Positions 1-9,700 of a stretch of 64,000 nucleotides of DNA are shown here, piece after piece. Position 1 is the stretch's first letter; every line of letters begins with the position of its first letter. The notes below the pieces were generated by a model. That model was given only the letters and a program-made list of their open reading frames with translations. It ran no database searches and was not told the origin of the DNA. This stretch comes from Flavobacterium alvei (lineage in GTDB: Bacteria > Bacteroidota > Bacteroidia > Flavobacteriales > Flavobacteriaceae). The stretch is from the NCBI RefSeq assembly GCF_002920895.1, contig NZ_PQVG01000005.1:1-64000 (forward strand), given 5' to 3'. A program made the position numbers and the translations under genes.

Positions 1-83
1 TCTTGAACAATTTGTAATTTAAAAGACATTGTGTAGTCCTTTTGGGTGCGCTTTACATAGCGGCTTTCTTGGGCGTTTTCCAT
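1..83 (-). CDS. IS3-type transposase OrfA, N-terminal fragment (cut by window edge)
   Basis: The first 27 codons of a minus-strand gene start at an ATG (complement of 81-83) and run off the left edge. They begin MENAQESRYVKRTQ and continue into SFKLQIVQ. From memory this resembles the start of the helix-turn-helix OrfA of IS3-family elements in flavobacteria, where OrfA binds the element ends. Only the start is visible, so intactness cannot be judged. The family call rests on short N-terminal similarity and is an inference. Confidence 0.6.
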   Translation of the reverse strand, partial: MENAQESRYVKRTQKDYTMSFKLQIVQ

Positions 84-117
84 AACGATGAATTTTGTGT
101 ATCGTTATTTCAGGACA
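1..117 (-). mobile_element. Probable end of an IS3-type insertion sequence
   Basis: The transposase start lies about 34 bases from a TGTCCTG sequence (complement of 111-117). A TG-starting terminus just upstream of orfA is what IS3-type elements usually show. The other end, the inverted-repeat partner and any target duplication are outside the window, so the exact boundary is a guess. Confidence 0.4.
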
Positions 118-134
118 AGACATATTTTACATAT

Positions 135-168
135 AAAAAACTCATTCGTTATTGAATGAGTTTTTTTT
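135..168 (-). terminator. Rho-independent terminator after the symporter gene
   Basis: CTCATTC (141-147) pairs with GAATGAG (154-160) around a six-base loop. The stem is flanked by A-runs and T-runs on both sides, so it could work in either direction. It lies just beyond the stop of the minus-strand symporter gene and separates it from the IS end. Confidence 0.8.
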
Positions 169-189
169 ATATTTTCTATTTATTTTTTT

Positions 190-1446
190 CTATTCCGAAT
201 CCTCTCCCTCCCATTTTCCAACAACTGATGTTGCCAAAGCATTTCCTAAAACATTTGTTGCACTTCTGAACATATCACAAAAATGATCAATAGGCAAGAT
301 TAAAGCGATACCTTCAATTGGAATTTTAAACATTCCGCAAGTAGCTGCAACAATCACTAAACTAGCTCTTGGCACTCCTGCTATTCCCTTGCTAGTAAGC
401 ATCAAAACTAAAAGCATTGTCATTTGAGTTCCCATATCCAAATCGATTCCATAGGCTTGAGCGATAAATAAACTAGCAAAAGTCATATACATCATACTTC
501 CATCTAAATTGAAAGAATAGCCCAAAGGCAACATAAACGCCACTATTTTATCTTTTATCCCAAAACGTTCCAATTCTTCAGTTAGCTTTGGAAAAACAGC
601 TTCGCTACTGGTCGTACTAAAGGCAATGATTAACGGACCAACAATGTGATTCAATAATGTTTTCATTCTTTTGCCAAGAAATAGGAAACCAATAGCTAGA
701 AGAAAAATCCATAAAGATCCTATTCCAACCAAAAATGACCCAAAAAATTTGATGTAAGTAAACACCAACTCATTTAAATCTTTGATAGCAAAAACTCCCG
801 CAATAGCTCCAAAAACACCCATTGGAGCAAACTTCATTACATAATTCACCATTTTAAGAACGATATGAGATAACACTTCTATAAAATGAGTAACTGGTTT
901 GGCATAAGTACCAATTGATGCTGCTGCTAATCCAAAAAAGATAGAGAAAATTACAATTTGAATAATTTCATTATTCGCCATTGCCTCAACAATGCTTTTG
1001 GGAATAATATGTTCTACAAAATTTTGGGTAGAAAAACTTTTGGTATTTCCTGTCACTTCTGCAGCAGTAGATAAATCAATATTAGACAAATTCAGTCCAA
1101 CACCAGGTTGCAATACATTGACCCAAAATAATCCTATTAAAAGCGAAATAAAAGAAGCGCTAAAAAACCAACCTAATGCTTTTCCGCCCACTCTTCCAAC
1201 GGTTTTTACATCTCCTAATTTAGCAATTCCAGGGACTAATGTACTAAAGACCAATAAAGCAATTATCATTTGCACCAATCGAATAAAAACAGTGGCCAAT
1301 ATTTTTATCTTATCACTAAATTCTTTGGCAAAAGTTGCATCATAATTATGATGAACAAAAATTCCAAAAAATGCTCCTAAAAGCATTGCAATAACAATTT
1401 GAACAGTAAGATTTCCTAAAAAGGATGTTTTTTTGGTTTCAGTCAT
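190..1446 (-). CDS. Dicarboxylate/amino acid:cation symporter (DAACS family)
   Basis: A 418-residue inner-membrane carrier of the glutamate/dicarboxylate:cation (Na+ or H+) symporter family (GltP/DctA/GltPh fold). Visible family marks are the hydrophobic N-terminal segments, the serine-rich re-entrant loop STTSSEA (about residue 278), the FNLDGS motif of transmembrane helix 7 (about 312), and the second re-entrant loop near GIAGVPRA. DMFRSATNVLGNA near the C-terminus holds the conserved Asp and Asn that bind substrate and cation. Length is normal. It stands alone, with a terminator downstream and aroC upstream in the same direction 75 bases away. Family identity is secure, but whether it carries glutamate, aspartate or C4-dicarboxylates cannot be read from the sequence. 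Confidence 0.93.
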   Translation of the reverse strand: MTETKKTSFLGNLTVQIVIAMLLGAFFGIFVHHNYDATFAKEFSDKIKILATVFIRLVQMIIALLVFSTLVPGIAKLGDVKTVGRVGGKALGWFFSASFISLLIGLFWVNVLQPGVGLNLSNIDLSTAAEVTGNTKSFSTQNFVEHIIPKSIVEAMANNEIIQIVIFSIFFGLAAASIGTYAKPVTHFIEVLSHIVLKMVNYVMKFAPMGVFGAIAGVFAIKDLNELVFTYIKFFGSFLVGIGSLWIFLLAIGFLFLGKRMKTLLNHIVGPLIIAFSTTSSEAVFPKLTEELERFGIKDKIVAFMLPLGYSFNLDGSMMYMTFASLFIAQAYGIDLDMGTQMTMLLVLMLTSKGIAGVPRASLVIVAATCGMFKIPIEGIALILPIDHFCDMFRSATNVLGNALATSVVGKWEGEDSE

Positions 1447-1521
1447 TTTTTTTGGGTATTCAGCATAGAGAGCGTTCTGTTTGCAGTTCGAACTGAAACT
1501 ACAAATTATAAACCCAGAATA

Positions 1522-2586
1522 CTATTTAAAGTAAGTTTTATTTATCAAATAAAAATCTGCCAGTACTAGAGCTGCCATCGCTTCGACAATGGGCACTGCT
1601 CGAGGAACAACGCAAGGATCGTGACGCCCTTTTCCTGTCATTTCGGTAATATTTCCTTGATTGTCTAAGGATTCTTGCTTTTGCATAATGGTCGCCACAG
1701 GCTTGAAAGCAACTCTGAAATAAATATCCATTCCGTTGCTAATTCCACCTTGAATTCCGCCCGAAAGATTGGTTCTAGTAGTTCCGTCTGGATTGTATAA
1801 ATCATTGTGTTCGCTTCCTTTCATTTTTGCGCCACAAAAACCACTTCCAAATTCAAATCCTTTTACAGCATTTATAGAAAGCATCGCTTTGCCTAATTCG
1901 GCGTGTAATTTGTCAAAAACCGGTTCGCCCAATCCAATTGGAACATTTTGAATCACACAAGTTACAGTTCCGCCAACAGTATCACCATCTTTTTTGATTA
2001 CTTTGATGTATTCTTCCATTTCTGCAGCCATCTTTTCATCTGGACAACGCACTGGATTGCTTTCAATTTTTGAAAAATCTAATTCTTGATAAGGTTTTTC
2101 TAAAAATAATGGGCCAACAGAAGAAACGTAAGCATTGATTTTTATTTCAGGAAGAACTTGTTTTGCAATGGCTCCTGCCACTACTCTACTGGCTGTTTCA
2201 CGAGCTGAACTTCGTCCGCCACCGCGATAATCTCGAACGCCATATTTTTTTTCGTACACATAATCGGCATGACTAGGTCTGTAATTGTCTTTTATGTGTG
2301 AATAATCGTCCGACTTTTGATTGGTATTTGGAATGATAAACCCGATTGGAGTTCCGGTAGTTTTACCTTCAAAAATTCCAGATAAAAATTGAACATCGTC
2401 TGGTTCTTTTCGTTGGGTCACAATTTTGGATTGCCCGGGTTTTCTGCGTGACATTTCGAGCTGAATAGCATCAAAATCTAATGCGATTCCAGATGGACAT
2501 CCGTCAATTATTCCGCCTAAAGCTTCTCCGTGTGATTCTCCAAAAGTGGTTATTCTAAATAGGGTTCCGTAGCTATTTCCTGCCAT
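1522..2586 (-). CDS. aroC: Chorismate synthase
   Basis: Catalyses the last shikimate-pathway step, 5-enolpyruvylshikimate-3-phosphate to chorismate, in the cytoplasm with reduced FMN. Signatures are [18 protein letters not shown] near the N-terminus, the basic segment SRRKPGQS, the central [11 protein letters not shown] and the C-terminal [18 protein letters not shown] start at the ATG whose product begins [12 protein letters not shown] (354 residues, normal for the family). The reading frame is open 15 codons further upstream, but that stretch does not look like the family and would overlap the promoter. A well-matched promoter lies about 17 bases upstream. It appears to be transcribed alone. 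Confidence 0.97.
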   Translation of the reverse strand: MAGNSYGTLFRITTFGESHGEALGGIIDGCPSGIALDFDAIQLEMSRRKPGQSKIVTQRKEPDDVQFLSGIFEGKTTGTPIGFIIPNTNQKSDDYSHIKDNYRPSHADYVYEKKYGVRDYRGGGRSSARETASRVVAGAIAKQVLPEIKINAYVSSVGPLFLEKPYQELDFSKIESNPVRCPDEKMAAEMEEYIKVIKKDGDTVGGTVTCVIQNVPIGLGEPVFDKLHAELGKAMLSINAVKGFEFGSGFCGAKMKGSEHNDLYNPDGTTRTNLSGGIQGGISNGMDIYFRVAFKPVATIMQKQESLDNQGNITEMTGKGRHDPCVVPRAVPIVEAMAALVLADFYLINKTYFK

Positions 2587-2602
2587 TATAATTAGTTTTG
2601 AA

Positions 2603-2632
2603 CAAATATAATATTTTAGTTCAAAGTTCAAA
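2603..2632 (-). promoter_or_regulatory. Bacteroidota-type promoter of aroC
   Basis: Read on the minus strand: TTTG (complement of 2629-2632), an 18-base spacer, then TATATTTG (complement of 2603-2610). This matches the flavobacterial -33/-7 pattern TTTG-N~19-TAnnTTTG. The implied transcript start is near 2597, giving a leader of about 10 bases before the aroC ATG. It also supports the shorter aroC start. Confidence 0.7.
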
Positions 2633-2746
2633 AGTTAAAAGTACGAAGATTTGAATATCATTTCATAATCAACTGATTATTAATTCTTTTTTTATCTTTT
2701 GTAAATTGAAATTAATTTTTATATAAAATTTTACTCAAAAAAATTA

Positions 2747-2754
2747 TACCTTTG
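2747..2754 (+). promoter_or_regulatory. -7 promoter element of ridA
   Basis: TACCTTTG matches the Bacteroidota -7 element TAnnTTTG. The element ends only four bases before the ridA ATG, so the transcript would start at or within a base or two of the start codon. I see no clear -33 TTG at the expected distance. Confidence 0.5.
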
Positions 2755-2758
2755 TTTT

Positions 2759-3139
2759 ATGAAAAAAATAATCTTCACCGAAAAATCACCAGCGCCTATT
2801 GGACCATACAATCAGGCTGTTCTTAAAGGAAATACTCTTTACACTTCAGGTCAAATTGCTATAAATCCAGCAACTGGCGAATTGGTCGTTTCCGATATCG
2901 AAAGCGAAACCAAACAAGTTATGGAAAACATGAAAGCCGTTCTTGAAGCAGCTGGAATGACATTCGAAAATGTTGTAAAATCAACTATATTCATTATGAA
3001 TATGAATGATTTTGGGACTATCAATAGCGTTTATGGTTCTTATTTTGACGAAAAAACCGCTCCAGCTCGTGAAACGGTTCAAGTGGCGGGTTTGCCAAAA
3101 AATGTAAATGTCGAAATTTCTATGATTGCTATTTTATAG
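2759..3139 (+). CDS. ridA: RidA family reactive intermediate (imine) deaminase
   Basis: A 126-residue cytoplasmic protein of the RidA/YER057c/UK114 family, which forms trimers and hydrolyses reactive enamine/imine intermediates made by PLP enzymes, such as 2-aminoacrylate. Visible marks are PAPIGPYNQAV near the N-terminus, YTSGQIA, and APARETVQVAGLPKNVNVEI near the C-terminus with the arginine that salt-bridges the substrate carboxylate. Length is typical. The 3' end overlaps the convergent methylglyoxal synthase gene by 11 bases. The -7 promoter element sits directly upstream, suggesting a very short or absent 5' leader. Confidence 0.95.
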   Translation: MKKIIFTEKSPAPIGPYNQAVLKGNTLYTSGQIAINPATGELVVSDIESETKQVMENMKAVLEAAGMTFENVVKSTIFIMNMNDFGTINSVYGSYFDEKTAPARETVQVAGLPKNVNVEISMIAIL

Positions 3140-3500
3140 CTATAGCATCTATGAATAATTGAGCCGAAGCTTCATTTGTAGCTAATGGAACGTTGTGCAC
3201 ATCGCAAACACGCAACAACATATTCACATCCGATTCGTGTGCGTGACTTGATAAAGGGTCTTTGAAAAACAAGACCATTTTAGTTTTTCCTTCAGCAACT
3301 CTTCCTGCAATTTGAGCATCGCCTCCTTGTGGACCAGAAAGCATTTTTTTTACTTTAAAGCCAGCACTTTCGGCCTTTGATCCTGTTGTGCCAGTACCAA
3401 TAAGTTTTATATCTTCTCGTTGCAAAACCGTTTTGTTTTTGTTTAAAAACTGAACCATATCGGCTTTTTTACCGTCGTGAGCAATAATTGCTATTTCCAT
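3129..3500 (-). CDS. mgsA: Methylglyoxal synthase
   Basis: Converts dihydroxyacetone phosphate to methylglyoxal and phosphate, a bypass of lower glycolysis under phosphate stress. Family marks are AHDGKK at the N-terminus, the phosphate-binding GTGTTG, SGPQGGDAQI carrying the catalytic Asp, and FFKDPL with the downstream HAHESD segment. I start at the ATG giving MEIAIIAHD (123 residues). An in-frame TTG two codons earlier is possible but unnecessary. It lies 30 bases downstream of the sugar-kinase-like gene and probably shares its transcript. Proximity to pfkA and gapA puts a glycolytic overflow valve beside glycolytic enzymes. Confidence 0.95.
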   Translation of the reverse strand: MEIAIIAHDGKKADMVQFLNKNKTVLQREDIKLIGTGTTGSKAESAGFKVKKMLSGPQGGDAQIAGRVAEGKTKMVLFFKDPLSSHAHESDVNMLLRVCDVHNVPLATNEASAQLFIDAIAIK

Positions 3501-3530
3501 TTTCAAATTAATATAAAATCTGTTAAAGAA

Positions 3531-4382
3531 TTATTTGTTGGCAACATGATATGCAATAAGGCCATCTATTGGTCGTCTCAATACATTTCCTAATTTCATT
3601 TCATATTTATCAAACATAACTTGCAGTTCTTCTTTTAGATAAAATGCTATCGAACCTACGAAATGTACAGGAACTTCTTTACAATTATCATATTGTTGAA
3701 CATAGTTTTTGATGAAAGATTTCATCCCTTTGAAAATGATTTTTTGACAAAATGGATGCTCTTTATTTTGGATAAGAAACTTTGCAAATGTGGCTAAATA
3801 GGCATTTGGATTAGGTTCTTTGTATAATTTATTTTTAATGAAATCAGGATCTAAATCATACTCTTTTTCAAATTCTACTGCCAATTCTTTAGGCATTTTA
3901 TTGAAATAATATTTTCTGATTAATTCTTTACCAAGCACATTACCACTACAATCATCCATCACGATGTATCCTAATGATTGCACTTTTTGATGCAAAACTT
4001 TCCCGTCAAAATAACTACAGTTTGACCCTGTTCCAAGAATGCTAACAATGGCTTCTTCTCCTTTTGGGGTTGTAGCATACACCGCAGCATAAGTATCTTC
4101 TTGAACGTCAACAATTGCATTTGGAAAATAGTCTTGAAAAATTCTAGAAAGATCGATTTTCATTCTATCGGTTCCACATCCTGCACCATAAAAGAATAGA
4201 TGTGTTGCTTTTTCTTTATTTTGCAAAATATCAAAACGATCGTTTAATCTTTCGACTATTTCATTTCCATCAAGAATTTCAGGATTTAAGCCTAATGTTT
4301 GTGTGGTGAAAAGTATTTTTCCATCTTCATCAATTGCAATCCAATCGGCTTTTGTAGAGCCGCTATCCACTAATAATCTCAT
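3531..4382 (-). CDS. BadF/BadG-type ATPase, N-acetylglucosamine-kinase-like
   Basis: A 283-residue member of the ASKHA fold (BadF/BadG/BcrA/BcrD ATPase family) that contains N-acetylglucosamine kinases. The N-terminal LLVDSGSTKADW is the first phosphate loop, GAGCGTD and GTGSNCSYF are the other nucleotide-contact glycine motifs, and DDCSGNVLGKELI follows. Bacteroidota homologues are usually annotated as N-acetylglucosamine kinases in cell-wall sugar salvage, but the substrate cannot be confirmed here. The gene follows gapA in the same direction behind a terminator-like hairpin, and mgsA follows it closely. Confidence 0.8.
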   Translation of the reverse strand: MRLLVDSGSTKADWIAIDEDGKILFTTQTLGLNPEILDGNEIVERLNDRFDILQNKEKATHLFFYGAGCGTDRMKIDLSRIFQDYFPNAIVDVQEDTYAAVYATTPKGEEAIVSILGTGSNCSYFDGKVLHQKVQSLGYIVMDDCSGNVLGKELIRKYYFNKMPKELAVEFEKEYDLDPDFIKNKLYKEPNPNAYLATFAKFLIQNKEHPFCQKIIFKGMKSFIKNYVQQYDNCKEVPVHFVGSIAFYLKEELQVMFDKYEMKLGNVLRRPIDGLIAYHVANK

Positions 4383-4385
4383 TGG

Positions 4386-4413
4386 GTTTCAAGTTTTAGG
4401 TTTCAGGTTTTAG
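4386..4413. repeat. Tandem 14-base repeat upstream of the kinase-like gene
   Basis: Two adjacent copies of GTTTCARGTTTTAG (4386-4399 and 4400-4413) differ at one base. They lie just 5' of the kinase start codon, between it and the gapA terminator. No coding role is apparent. Confidence 0.55.
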
Positions 4414-4443
4414 GTGGACTAAAAACTAAAAAAAATTAATAAA

Positions 4444-4476
4444 AAAATCCCGCTAAAATAAATCTAACGGGATTTT
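4444..4476 (-). terminator. Terminator hairpin after gapA
   Basis: AAAATCCCG (4444-4452) pairs with CGGGATTTT (4468-4476), giving a nine-base stem with A/T runs on both flanks. On the minus strand it follows the gapA stop by about 15 bases. It should end or weaken the pfkA/gapA transcript before the kinase gene. Confidence 0.7.
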
Positions 4477-4491
4477 GCTTTGTAAATATAA

Positions 4492-5508
<1,017 letters not shown>

Positions 5509-5512
5509 TTAG

Positions 5513-5534
5513 GCTTAAAGAACCCTCTTTAAGC
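5513..5534 (-). other. Hairpin in the gapA leader
   Basis: GCTTAAAGA (5513-5521) and TCTTTAAGC (5526-5534) form a nine-base stem with a four-base loop, 16 bases upstream of the gapA start codon. No U-run follows in the gapA direction, so it is not a classical terminator. An mRNA-stability or processing element between pfkA and gapA is possible. Confidence 0.45.
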
Positions 5535-5593
5535 GGATTAATTATTAATTTATTATTGTTTATTATTTAATTATTCTTTTGGACAAAGCCATA

Positions 5594-6580
5594 TTAAATC
5601 GACATGATTTCAGAAACTCGAAGCAATTCTCTATCAATTACCGATTCTCCTTTTATAGCTTGTAATAATGGTGTTAGGGTAACCTCGTCATTTAACATAC
5701 CCACCATAAAATTTGATTTTCCTTCTATTAGACTTTCTACTGCTTTCACACCTAATCTACTAGCCAAAACTCTATCGTAGCAAGAAGGCGCACCACCTCT
5801 TTGCATATGTCCTAAAACTGACACACGAATATCATATTCTGGTAAATTAGCTTCAACAAAATCTTTTAATTCGAATACGTTTTTACCAATTTTATCTCCT
5901 TCGGCAATGACTACAATACTAGATGATTTTCCAGTTGCTTTACTCTTTTGAAGTGATTCTAGCAATCTTTCTAATCCTAATTCAGCTTCTGGAATCAAAA
6001 TTTCTTCAGCTCCTCCACCAATTCCAGCATTTAAAGCAATATGTCCAGCATCACGCCCCATTACTTCTACAAAGAACAAACGGTTGTGTGAACTTGCTGT
6101 ATCCCGAATTTTATCGATACATTCAACTACTGTATTCAATGCTGTATCGTATCCTAAAGTATGGCTGGTTCCGTAAATATCGTTGTCTATAGTTCCTGGA
6201 ATTCCCATAACTGGAAAACCATATTCTTGATTGAAAATTTCAGCACCTGTAAAACTTCCGTCTCCTCCAATTATTACTAAGGCATCAACTCCTACTTTTG
6301 TAAGTTCATCAAAAGCTTTTTTACGTCCTTCTGGAGTTCTAAACTCTTTTGAACGAGCCGATTTAAGGATTGTTCCTCCTTTATTGATTATATTATGAAC
6401 ACTTCTTGCTCCCATTTCAATAAAGTCACCTTCAATCATTCCTTGGTAACCTCTATATATTCCTACACATTCTATGTTGTGATAAGCGCAAGTTCTAACT
6501 ACTGATCTAATAGCTGCATTCATCCCTGGTGAGTCTCCTCCAGAAGTTAATACACCTACCTTTTTTATTGTTTTTGACAT
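5594..6580 (-). CDS. pfkA: ATP-dependent 6-phosphofructokinase
   Basis: Phosphorylates fructose-6-phosphate to fructose-1,6-bisphosphate. Visible motifs are the N-terminal LTSGGDSPGMNAAIR, the ATP site IIGGDGSFTGA (Gly after the GGD, as in ATP- rather than pyrophosphate-dependent enzymes), the catalytic GTIDNDI, the substrate segment VMGRDAGHIA, and LGHMQRGGAPSCYDR near the C-terminus. At 328 residues it matches bacterial PfkA. It is the first gene of a likely pfkA-gapA unit. The 209-base gap upstream, shared with the tamB 3' end, should hold its promoter, but I could not identify a convincing TAnnTTTG there. Confidence 0.97.
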   Translation of the reverse strand: MSKTIKKVGVLTSGGDSPGMNAAIRSVVRTCAYHNIECVGIYRGYQGMIEGDFIEMGARSVHNIINKGGTILKSARSKEFRTPEGRKKAFDELTKVGVDALVIIGGDGSFTGAEIFNQEYGFPVMGIPGTIDNDIYGTSHTLGYDTALNTVVECIDKIRDTASSHNRLFFVEVMGRDAGHIALNAGIGGGAEEILIPEAELGLERLLESLQKSKATGKSSSIVVIAEGDKIGKNVFELKDFVEANLPEYDIRVSVLGHMQRGGAPSCYDRVLASRLGVKAVESLIEGKSNFMVGMLNDEVTLTPLLQAIKGESVIDRELLRVSEIMSI

Positions 6581-6789
6581 TATTTAAGTATTAAAAGCGT
6601 AAATTTAATAAACATTCGGCAATTTTAAACCTTTGTTTTTAATAAATTAGTAAAACCCCTCAAATTCAAACGTTATCGTTAATAAGTTACATATTTATTG
6701 TAATAAAAATAATAATTGCCTTGAGAAACGTTAATTTAATGCAATACTATTTTTATTAACTTACTAATTTATGCGAATTCAAAATGAGT

Positions 6790-9700
6790 TTAGTCTTCCT
6801 CTGGAGCTCGCCCTTCTGAGTTGGGATTTAGCACCTTCGAATTGGGTTTATTCGATTTGGATGGGTCACTTTTTTCAGGTGCAAAATTGGAATCGTGGTC
6901 TATTACTCCTGGATTTGGAGCTTTTTCGATTTTTGTATTTTTAAATATTTTATTAGCTAACTCTTTGAAAGTATCAAAATCTACTTCGTATGAAATACCA
7001 ACTCCCTGAGTATAACCAATTCCTTCTCCTATATAACTAATGTCGTTTTCTCTATTAAAAAAGCGCAGATTTACGGTTCCATCTTCATTAACTCTATATA
7101 AAATTTCGACATCACCAACAACCGCTGTTTGATTTATTCCCCCAAAAGGGACTCCGACTTTTCCGTTTATGGTAATTCTGTCATTAATTTTAGAAGAAAT
7201 TGAAGCTACAAATCTTCCGTCAGTTTCTTGTCCTGTAGTTTTATCGGCTCCAATAATATCTAAATTTACTTGAAATTTTTCGTCATCAGAGTGTATCATA
7301 CTTGTTAATAGACTTGAAGCCGTTTCAAATGCACTTTGCGATAATGCGGATTGACTCACCCCATCGGAACTTAAAAAACTTCCTGTAGATAACAAATATA
7401 AAGCTTGTGTTTGTCTTACTTCTTTGTCATTTAATTTATATTCTATTTCGGATTTCATCACATTACTCACCGTTGGAAATTCAAAATTAAAATCCGGTTC
7501 TGGACTTGTCAAATCTCCTCGAACACCTATAACAACATTTACATCAATCTTTTTATTATAAGAACTATTTTCTAGCAAAACAGAGGGATTAGCAGAGGCT
7601 TTATAAACAGCTTCTAAATTCAAACGGGCTTTCATCGGATTGCCTTCCCAAGAAATATAGCCTCCTTTTTTTACTATAAATTTTTTGTCGATTATACCTC
7701 CATATTTAAAATTATACTCTCCTTCATAGGCTTGAAAATCTCCCCACATATTAAACTTTCCTAATGTGTTTATTTTAAGAAGTAAGGTTCCATTTCCTTT
7801 TCCTTTCATTCCATGACCTGTGTTTCGATCTAAAATAACTTCTACTTCGGCATTTGGTGTAATATCTAAGTCAAACTCTAGTTCAAGCCCTTTGTAATTT
7901 CTAGAATTATCTACAATTCCTTTTTTAATATTAAACTTTTCTTTGGCCGTTAAAAAATGTAAAAAATCATTTTCGCTGACACTTTCCGAATCATTTATAG
8001 GGATTTTTAATGACGATCCTTTTTCAGATTTTGCATCAACTTTAATAAACAAAGCATTTGTTGGGCCTTTGATGGTTGCTGTTCCATTAATAAAGGCAAC
8101 TCCATAATAAGCAGCGTCTTCAGAATCTTTGGTGTCAAGTACTAATAATCGCTTTGAATTAATTCCTAAATCCAATTTCCAATCTGAAAAATTACGGTGT
8201 TCTACACTTCCGTTCAAATACCCTTTGGTTCCAAATTTTGTATCGGTAAGCAGATCGTTTTTAAACAAAAACTTCTCGTCTGTCAAATCTACAATAGACC
8301 TTTTATTTAAGGTATAATCAACATTCAAATAAGGAATTTTTAATCCCGCATCATCTATATAAATACGCCCATTAATTTCGGGCTTATTAATATTGCCTTC
8401 AATACTGGCACTCCCTGTTGCAAAACCTCTAATATTCGAAACGACTTCACCGCCAAGCGGGCTTAAAATCCCCAGATTGAACTTGTCTAATTTTAACTGC
8501 AAGTTCAAAATGGTATTTTTATCTTCTATTTCAAAACTTCCATTAACCCCGAAAGACTCTACATTTTCATTTTCGATTGAGGAGTTAAGATAGAATTTTT
8601 TTAAACTTTCATCTCCTGTAATATCAAAATCCAAATTCCCTAAATTGGTATTATTAATATTTAATTTGTCTATTTGAATAGAAGCTGTGGGCTGAAAAAC
8701 ATTTACATTCTGTTTATAATTGACTAATGCATTCAGATTTCCATTGATGACAAATTTCGGATCAGATGGAGTAATTTGATTTAAATCAACATTTTTAAAA
8801 CTCAATTTCAAATCTTTATACGTACTTCCTTTTATATCACCCAAAAAGGTAATTTCTTGTTCATTATGAGTTAGTATAATATTGTCAAAATTGAAATTTT
8901 TGAATGATTTATCAAAAACAATTTGATTATTAGATGTCTCTTTTTCATTCAAATACCAGAGATAATCTTTAAGTTTTATTTCGGATTTATTTAGTCCAAC
9001 TACATTATTATTGTCTTTATTTATTGTGTGATACAAATTCAGATTAAAGTAATCTTGACCTTTTGAGCCTCCCTTAAACTCTGTACGAAAGAATAAAGTA
9101 TCTTTCATTGTTACGTTTATCAAACTAAAATCTCGTATTTTATAATACTTAGTTTTGATGCTATCAAGTTCAATAAAAGCATTATACAACGGGTTTTTAT
9201 TGTCAACTTTCACCCTAATATTATCGAAAGTATTGGTCGAAGCCGTGATTTTTGGCGAATTAAAATTGAGCTTAAATTCTCGACTATCTGAGTTAATATT
9301 TCCCTTTACGACTGTATGGGTAGCAATAGAAATTTCTGGATAAAAAATTTCGATTATTTTATTATAAATTGTAAAATTAAATTTCAAAAACTGCCCTTTT
9401 TTTACCGCAATAGGTTTGTAATTGGTATAAAGACTTCCTAGTGAATTGGTAACTAAATTTTGTAATTGATTGAATTGGAATTTTCCAACAATTTCACCTT
9501 CAACGATATCGGGAGAGTTTACTGTAATGGTTCTCACACGGTTTGAATCAAAAGTAGAATTGATATATAAATCATCAAAACGATACGTTGCTTTTGTGTT
9601 TTGATAAATGACTTGATTAACAAACACATCACCTTGTAGATTGTCTATTGTATTTCCTGCTAATTTCACCACAATATCTCCTTTGAATTTGGAAATAGCA

